From Sphingobacteriales bacterium (GTDB lineage Bacteria; Bacteroidota; Bacteroidia; Chitinophagales; Chitinophagaceae): a DNA stretch of 64,000 bases. The position numbers and the translations under genes are program-made. Shown one piece after another: positions 59,366-64,000 of this stretch (the stretch's first letter is position 1; each line of letters begins with the position of its first letter). The stretch lies in NCBI GenBank assembly GCA_026391525.1, contig JAPLEF010000146.1, positions 28,349 through 92,348 of the forward strand. Direction: 5' to 3'. The notes under the pieces are model-generated. The model worked only from the letters and a program-made list of their open reading frames with translations, ran no database searches and was not told the origin of the DNA.

Positions 59366-61216
59366 ATGTGGAGCATTCAAAACATCCCAATATTTTTTTC
59401 ATTCCTGCCCAGGCTTTTCAGCATATGTGTTGTTATAGTTGTTTCCAGTATTTTAGCTTGTGCTCAAGCTCCGGAAGATAATGATACTTTCTTTCTGGCC
59501 AAGAAGAAAGGCCTTATTGGGAAGTTCGGTAAAAGCCTTACGAAAAGCCCGGTTACCGAACCTGTAAAGCTGATCAATCCCTTTCTCCGGTATCAGGGTA
59601 AAATCATCCGTTCTATAGAAGTTTCTACTCTCGGGTTCAATGAAAATATCAACGATACTTCTATTTCAAAAACCAGTTATTGGATTAATCTTGCCAATAA
59701 ATTCCATCGCAATACCCGTTCACAGATTGTTCGGAATAATCTGTTTTTCCGTACAGGAGAATCATTCCTGCCCTTATTGGTAGCGGATAATGAGAGATAT
59801 CTGCGGGACCTTAGTTTCTTGCAGGATGCCCGCATTTTTGTTACCGATGATTCACCCCTTTCAGATTCAGTAGATGTGCTGGTACTGGTGAAGGATGTAT
59901 TTTCTATCGGAGGAAGATTCACGGCTTCATTACCCGACCGTTATTTTGTTGAAGTAAGAGATGACAACATCAATGGAAGCGGAACTGCCATTGCCACACA
60001 ATTGTATTACGATAACAACCGCAAGCCAAATGTAGGAACCGGGGCAAGATTGACCTCACGCAATATGGCGGGGAGTTTTATCGACTGGACGATCGGCTTC
60101 ACTACTTTTAACAATGGATACAACACAGGCAGGGCGGAAGAATTATCGTTTTATACCCGGGTTTCAAAACCTTTTGTATCTCGGTTCTCCAAATGGACAG
60201 GCGAATTTCTGTTAACCGTGAATGAGAACAACAATGTATATCTGTCGAAAGAGTTTTATTATAAAGAAAGGTACGCATACCATTTTATTGATTTATGGGC
60301 AGGGTATAACCTTGGATATAAAAAAGCCCAGAAGGCAACTAACGAGAATGCCTACAGGCAGTTTGTAGCCGTAAGAGGTTTTTACAACAATTTCACCGAA
60401 TTGCCGATTGCTTATGCCGATCGAAAAACGGATACTTTTGCGAATTTGAACGGAGGGTTATTTTCGTACACTGTTTATAAACAAAATTATTACCGTTCGA
60501 AATTTATTTATGGTTTTGGCCGGAATGAAGATGCACCTGTTGGGGCTAGTGGTACATTAATAGGTGGCTGGGCCAATACCCAAAATCGAAAAAGGTTTTA
60601 TGGGGGGTTAGAACTTGCCGGAAGTATTTTAACTGAAAAAGGGTATTTTAATGCTTTCGCTTTTAAACTTGGAGCTTTCAACTACCAACAGTATTTTGAA
60701 GACATCAGCTTATTACTGAGTACCAATCATTTCTCAAGGCTTAGAAAGCTGGGAAGCATGTGGCTGAACCGTAATTTTCTAAATTTTTCGTTTACCCGCA
60801 TCTACAACAAAACCTATCTTAGTCAACCCCTGGTGTTACAGAGCGAATTCGGGTTACCTGCTTTCAATGATATTAGTATTAGGGCAAACGTGCGGGCAGT
60901 AGCAAAGGCGGAAACTGTATTCTTTAATATGCAAAAATTTCTGGGGTTCCGTTTCGCACCATTTGCCTTTACGGAATTTGCTTTATTAAAAGAAATCGAT
61001 CAGCCTACTTCCAAATCGAACGGTTATACAGCCATTGGTGGTGGCATAAGAACCAGGAATGAGAACCTTGTTTTTGGAACCATTGAATTGAAGGGCTATT
61101 ATTTTCCCAGAACAATAGGAGATATGAAAAATTACCGTATCGAACTAAGTTCAAAACTTCAGTTCAAGTTCAACAGCAGTTTTGTAAACAAACCAGATTT
61201 TGTGAGGTATAATTGA
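59366..61216 (+). CDS. BamA/TamA-like outer-membrane protein with POTRA-like N-terminus
   Basis: NPFLRYQGKIIRSIEVSTLGF; VLVLVKDVFSIGGRF; beta-barrel C-terminus. Confidence 0.78.
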   Translation: MWSIQNIPIFFSFLPRLFSICVVIVVSSILACAQAPEDNDTFFLAKKKGLIGKFGKSLTKSPVTEPVKLINPFLRYQGKIIRSIEVSTLGFNENINDTSISKTSYWINLANKFHRNTRSQIVRNNLFFRTGESFLPLLVADNERYLRDLSFLQDARIFVTDDSPLSDSVDVLVLVKDVFSIGGRFTASLPDRYFVEVRDDNINGSGTAIATQLYYDNNRKPNVGTGARLTSRNMAGSFIDWTIGFTTFNNGYNTGRAEELSFYTRVSKPFVSRFSKWTGEFLLTVNENNNVYLSKEFYYKERYAYHFIDLWAGYNLGYKKAQKATNENAYRQFVAVRGFYNNFTELPIAYADRKTDTFANLNGGLFSYTVYKQNYYRSKFIYGFGRNEDAPVGASGTLIGGWANTQNRKRFYGGLELAGSILTEKGYFNAFAFKLGAFNYQQYFEDISLLLSTNHFSRLRKLGSMWLNRNFLNFSFTRIYNKTYLSQPLVLQSEFGLPAFNDISIRANVRAVAKAETVFFNMQKFLGFRFAPFAFTEFALLKEIDQPTSKSNGYTAIGGGIRTRNENLVFGTIELKGYYFPRTIGDMKNYRIELSSKLQFKFNSSFVNKPDFVRYN

Positions 61217-61353
61217 GAAGGTCTGCATACATTACATCATATAAATAAGTTTTTCTTATGAAGGGTTAATAAATAGTTATAGATTAGCATTGCATCATAC
61301 ATCACGGCAAAACTTTTTTCGCATCTTTATGTTTAATCATCAAAACCATATAC

Positions 61354-62193
61354 ATGCAAAAACATAGCATAATTTCTTTTTTCAGTATCGTTTTGTTTTC
61401 AGCTTTATTATCATGCAACAGCGAAACCAAAAAGCCAACCCTTGCCGATCCTTCACCTGCAGCACCAGTGATCAAAACACAAACTCTTAATTATGCTCTG
61501 GATACGGTACAGATGAATGGTTTCATCGCCTACGACGAATCTTTCAAAACAAGAAGACCTGTGGTGTTGATCGTACATGAATGGTGGGGTTTAAACGATT
61601 ACGCACGTTTGAGAGCTAGCAAATTGGCAGAACTGGGTTATCTGGCTTTTGCCATCGACCTGTATGGTAATGGCACTACAGCTGATAACCCTGAACTTGC
61701 CGGAAAACTTGCTGGTCCCTTTTATCAGGATCCCGGCATGGCCAAAAAACGTTTTGATGCAGCTTTACAAACCATCCGTTTAAATGAGTTGGCCGATACC
61801 ACCAGGATAGCTGCCATCGGATATTGCTTTGGAGGAGCACAAGTAATCAATATGGCAAAACTGGGTGATCATTTAGCAGGAGTGGTAAGCTTTCACGGAA
61901 ACCTTAATGTAGTTCCCACTGATAAAGCCCTGCTGCACACACCGATCTTAGTTTGCCATGGTGCAGATGATAAATTTGTACCGGAAACCGAAGTGGCTAT
62001 ATTTAAAAAGCAAATGGATTCTATAGGAGCAAGCTATACTTTCAAGAGCTATGCGGGGGCAACACATGCATTCACTAATCCGGGTGCAACAGCGATGGGA
62101 CAAAAATTCAGCATTCCCATTGCTTACAATGCAGCTGCAGATTCGGCATCTTGGAACGATATGAAGACTTTCTTTGGAACGATTTTCAAATAA
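61354..62193 (+). CDS. Dienelactone hydrolase family lipoprotein
   Basis: Lipobox SALLSC; VVLIVHEWWGLNDYAR; IAAIGYCFGGAQ; THAFTNPG. Confidence 0.9.
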   Translation: MQKHSIISFFSIVLFSALLSCNSETKKPTLADPSPAAPVIKTQTLNYALDTVQMNGFIAYDESFKTRRPVVLIVHEWWGLNDYARLRASKLAELGYLAFAIDLYGNGTTADNPELAGKLAGPFYQDPGMAKKRFDAALQTIRLNELADTTRIAAIGYCFGGAQVINMAKLGDHLAGVVSFHGNLNVVPTDKALLHTPILVCHGADDKFVPETEVAIFKKQMDSIGASYTFKSYAGATHAFTNPGATAMGQKFSIPIAYNAAADSASWNDMKTFFGTIFK

Positions 62194-62225
62194 TTGTAAA
62201 AATATAGATTGTGTTAGTGAACATA

Positions 62226-62636
62226 TCAATAGGTGATTTTTGTTCTTGAAACTGAAGATGCCTGATCTGCATTAGCATCGATCACATCCAGTTCACAGGT
62301 AGCCTGGCCTTTGTCTTTCATCTTTGCAGCAGTGCTTTTTATTTTTTTGATGAATTTTTTCTGCTGATTTCGGGTGAGTTCATTCAGGGTAAAACCTATA
62401 TGATACTCTCCTTCACGGCCCATCGGTGCAATTTTTGTTGCTGCGATTGTGTTTATTTTATTAGATTTTTTAAAAGATTGGATGGCTTTTTCCAAAGGCG
62501 ATGCATCGGGTACACCACAACAAATACTTTCGAATTTAACCAGCAGTTTATAGGTGTAATCCGGTTTGGTTTCAGTTTGTGCCTCAGCACGCTGATAAGC
62601 AGATAAAAAAAATAAGACCAAGAGGATAGGTTTCAT
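62226..62636 (-). CDS. Secreted hypothetical protein (136 aa)
   Basis: Signal peptide; SICCGVPDASPLEKAIQSFKKSNKI. Confidence 0.65.
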   Translation of the reverse strand: MKPILLVLFFLSAYQRAEAQTETKPDYTYKLLVKFESICCGVPDASPLEKAIQSFKKSNKINTIAATKIAPMGREGEYHIGFTLNELTRNQQKKFIKKIKSTAAKMKDKGQATCELDVIDANADQASSVSRTKITY

Positions 62637-62765
62637 TAGAAATAGATTGTTAGTTGTTCAACAAAAATAGGTAGTTAAATCTAATCGATAAAAGGAAGGG
62701 TGTTAATGGAAACACAAGAAAGGCTTTTGGGACTGGCACTTTACCCTATTAATGTTTAAACAAGG

Positions 62766-62773
62766 TATATTTG
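62766..62773 (+). promoter_or_regulatory. TATATTTG, -7-like (TAnnTTTG) element
   Basis: 18 nt upstream of ATG 62792. Confidence 0.4.
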
Positions 62774-62791
62774 TACCTCAATGAATTAATC

Positions 62792-63238
62792 ATGGCTTGG
62801 TTTCCGTTAAAAAAATTCCTCACTGTGGCACTTATTTTTGCAATTTTCGCTGTTGCATTAACGGTTTATTATCTTACCAAGGAATATAAAGATACCCGTA
62901 ACGTTAAGCCTGATTATACACTTACCGCTAATGAATTGTTTCAGGCTTTTCAAAAGAACGACAGTTCGGCAAATAAAAACTATACTGAAAAAATCCTTGA
63001 AATTAATGGCATCATTTCTGCAGTAGAAAAAGCGGATACGGTTTACAATCTCAAAATGACAGACAGTGCTACCGGTTCGTTTATCAATTTTGCCTTACAG
63101 TGGGATGAGAACCTAAAAGAAAGCGATATCCATGCCGGCGATAAGGTGACTGTAAGGGGTTCCTGCAGCGGAGCCATTTATAGTGAGATACTCGAAACCC
63201 GTGCCATTAATTTCAAAAGGTGTATCCTCATCAAATAA
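62792..63238 (+). CDS. OB-fold (tRNA_anti-like) membrane-anchored protein
   Basis: N-terminal TM; YTEKILEINGIISAVEKAD...HAGDKVTVRGSCSGAIYSEI. Start 62792 preferred over TTG 62771. Confidence 0.78.
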   Translation: MAWFPLKKFLTVALIFAIFAVALTVYYLTKEYKDTRNVKPDYTLTANELFQAFQKNDSSANKNYTEKILEINGIISAVEKADTVYNLKMTDSATGSFINFALQWDENLKESDIHAGDKVTVRGSCSGAIYSEILETRAINFKRCILIK

Positions 63239-63265
63239 AAAATAATCAACTTTAAAATTAAAACA

Positions 63266-63808
63266 ATGAAAAAATTATCCTTTATTCTTGCTCTAACCCT
63301 ATTCGCTTTCGCAGGGAATGCACAAAAAAGAACAACCACTTCAGCTGTTGTAAGTTTTGATGCTACAACACCTATTGATGAGCTTCCAAAAGCGGAAAAC
63401 AAAACAGTTATCGCAGCTTTCGACCCAACAACCGGAACTATTGCTTTTGAAGCAGCTATTAGGAACTTCTCATTTTCCAATGCTATGATGCAAGATCATT
63501 TTAATGGGAAGAAGTGGCTGAACTCCGAACAGTTTCCAACAGCCATCTTCAAAGGCATCGTGAGCAACATCAGCAAGTTAGATCTTACAAAAGATGGCAA
63601 CTACACTGCTGATGTGGAAGGCGACCTTACAATACATGGCGCAACCAAACCTGTAAAAACTACTGCTACAATTGTTGTTGCCAACAAAGCCATTACCGCC
63701 AATGCTGCATTTAGTATAAAACTTGAGGACTTCAACGTTACCGGAGGTGCCATAAGTGCCGGAAAAATTGCTCCTGAACCAAAAATTATAGTTAAGGCTA
63801 CCTGGTAG
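63266..63808 (+). CDS. YceI family protein
   Basis: FSNAMMQDHFNGKKWLNSEQFPTAIFKG; DLTIHGATKPVKTTATI. Confidence 0.9.
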   Translation: MKKLSFILALTLFAFAGNAQKRTTTSAVVSFDATTPIDELPKAENKTVIAAFDPTTGTIAFEAAIRNFSFSNAMMQDHFNGKKWLNSEQFPTAIFKGIVSNISKLDLTKDGNYTADVEGDLTIHGATKPVKTTATIVVANKAITANAAFSIKLEDFNVTGGAISAGKIAPEPKIIVKATW

Positions 63809-63823
63809 TAATTATATCCGCTG

Positions 63824-63860
63824 AAAAGGGTGTTTCTGATCAAATAGGGAACACCCTTTT
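63824..63860 (+). terminator. Rho-independent terminator after yceI-like gene
   Basis: AAAAGGGTGTT / AACACCCTTTT stem followed by a T run. Confidence 0.8.
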
Positions 63861-63883
63861 TTTATGGGAATGAATGTAGGCGT

Positions 63884-64000
63884 TATACCGATTGGACAAA
63901 CAATATAGTCCAATATCGGCTATCGCCTCATTGTACTATTTGTTTGATACCATCGGCATTTATACCGATTGGACAAACAATATAGTCCAATATCGGCTAT
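63884..64000. repeat. 77-bp repeat, copies 2 and 3 (tandem; third copy cut by window edge)
   Basis: 63884-63960 full unit; 63961-64000 identical to its first 40 nt, period exactly 77 bp. Confidence 0.93.

Noticed and set aside
63884-64000. CRISPR array or integron attC array at the right edge
   Set aside because: Units abut directly with a 77-bp period and no variable spacers or cassettes; no convincing attC core sites (RYYYAAC/GTTRRRY) and no cas or integrase gene in the window.

Overview
This 64-kb window is bacterial chromosome. Gene content (S46 peptidase, TonB-dependent receptors, T9SS-type C-terminus, FAS1 lipoprotein, TAnnTTTG promoter-like motifs) points to Bacteroidota, probably Chitinophagaceae; that placement is inference. 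Most of it is ordinary housekeeping and envelope genes: a GH31 glycosidase (start of gene only), galK/galM, cinA, dacB, purC, lpdA, mltG, secG, miaB, pcm, a phosphosugar mutase and others. I saw no rRNA, tRNA, CRISPR array, prophage or transposase gene. Items worth a second look: (1) a 77-bp imperfectly palindromic repeat, with one copy between cinA and dacB and a directly abutting tandem pair running off the right edge; (2) a decayed, internally deleted sodium/sugar symporter pseudogene between galK and galM; (3) a YdeI-like pseudogene at 3.1 kb broken by an amber codon; (4) a four-gene operon (type III PKS, methyltransferase, FAD oxidoreductase, UbiA-like) in which all three junctions are 8-nt overlaps, with an atypical UbiA motif; (5) the apparent separation of two Fe-S oxidoreductase genes by that accessory block; (6) heptameric (AATTGAN) tandem repeats flanking a hypothetical gene, one of which forms the C-terminus of a LysE-type transporter; (7) mutually exclusive hairpins upstream of an M43-type metalloprotease. 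No clearly unprecedented multi-gene system was found. All assignments come from reading motifs and translations by eye, with no database search.
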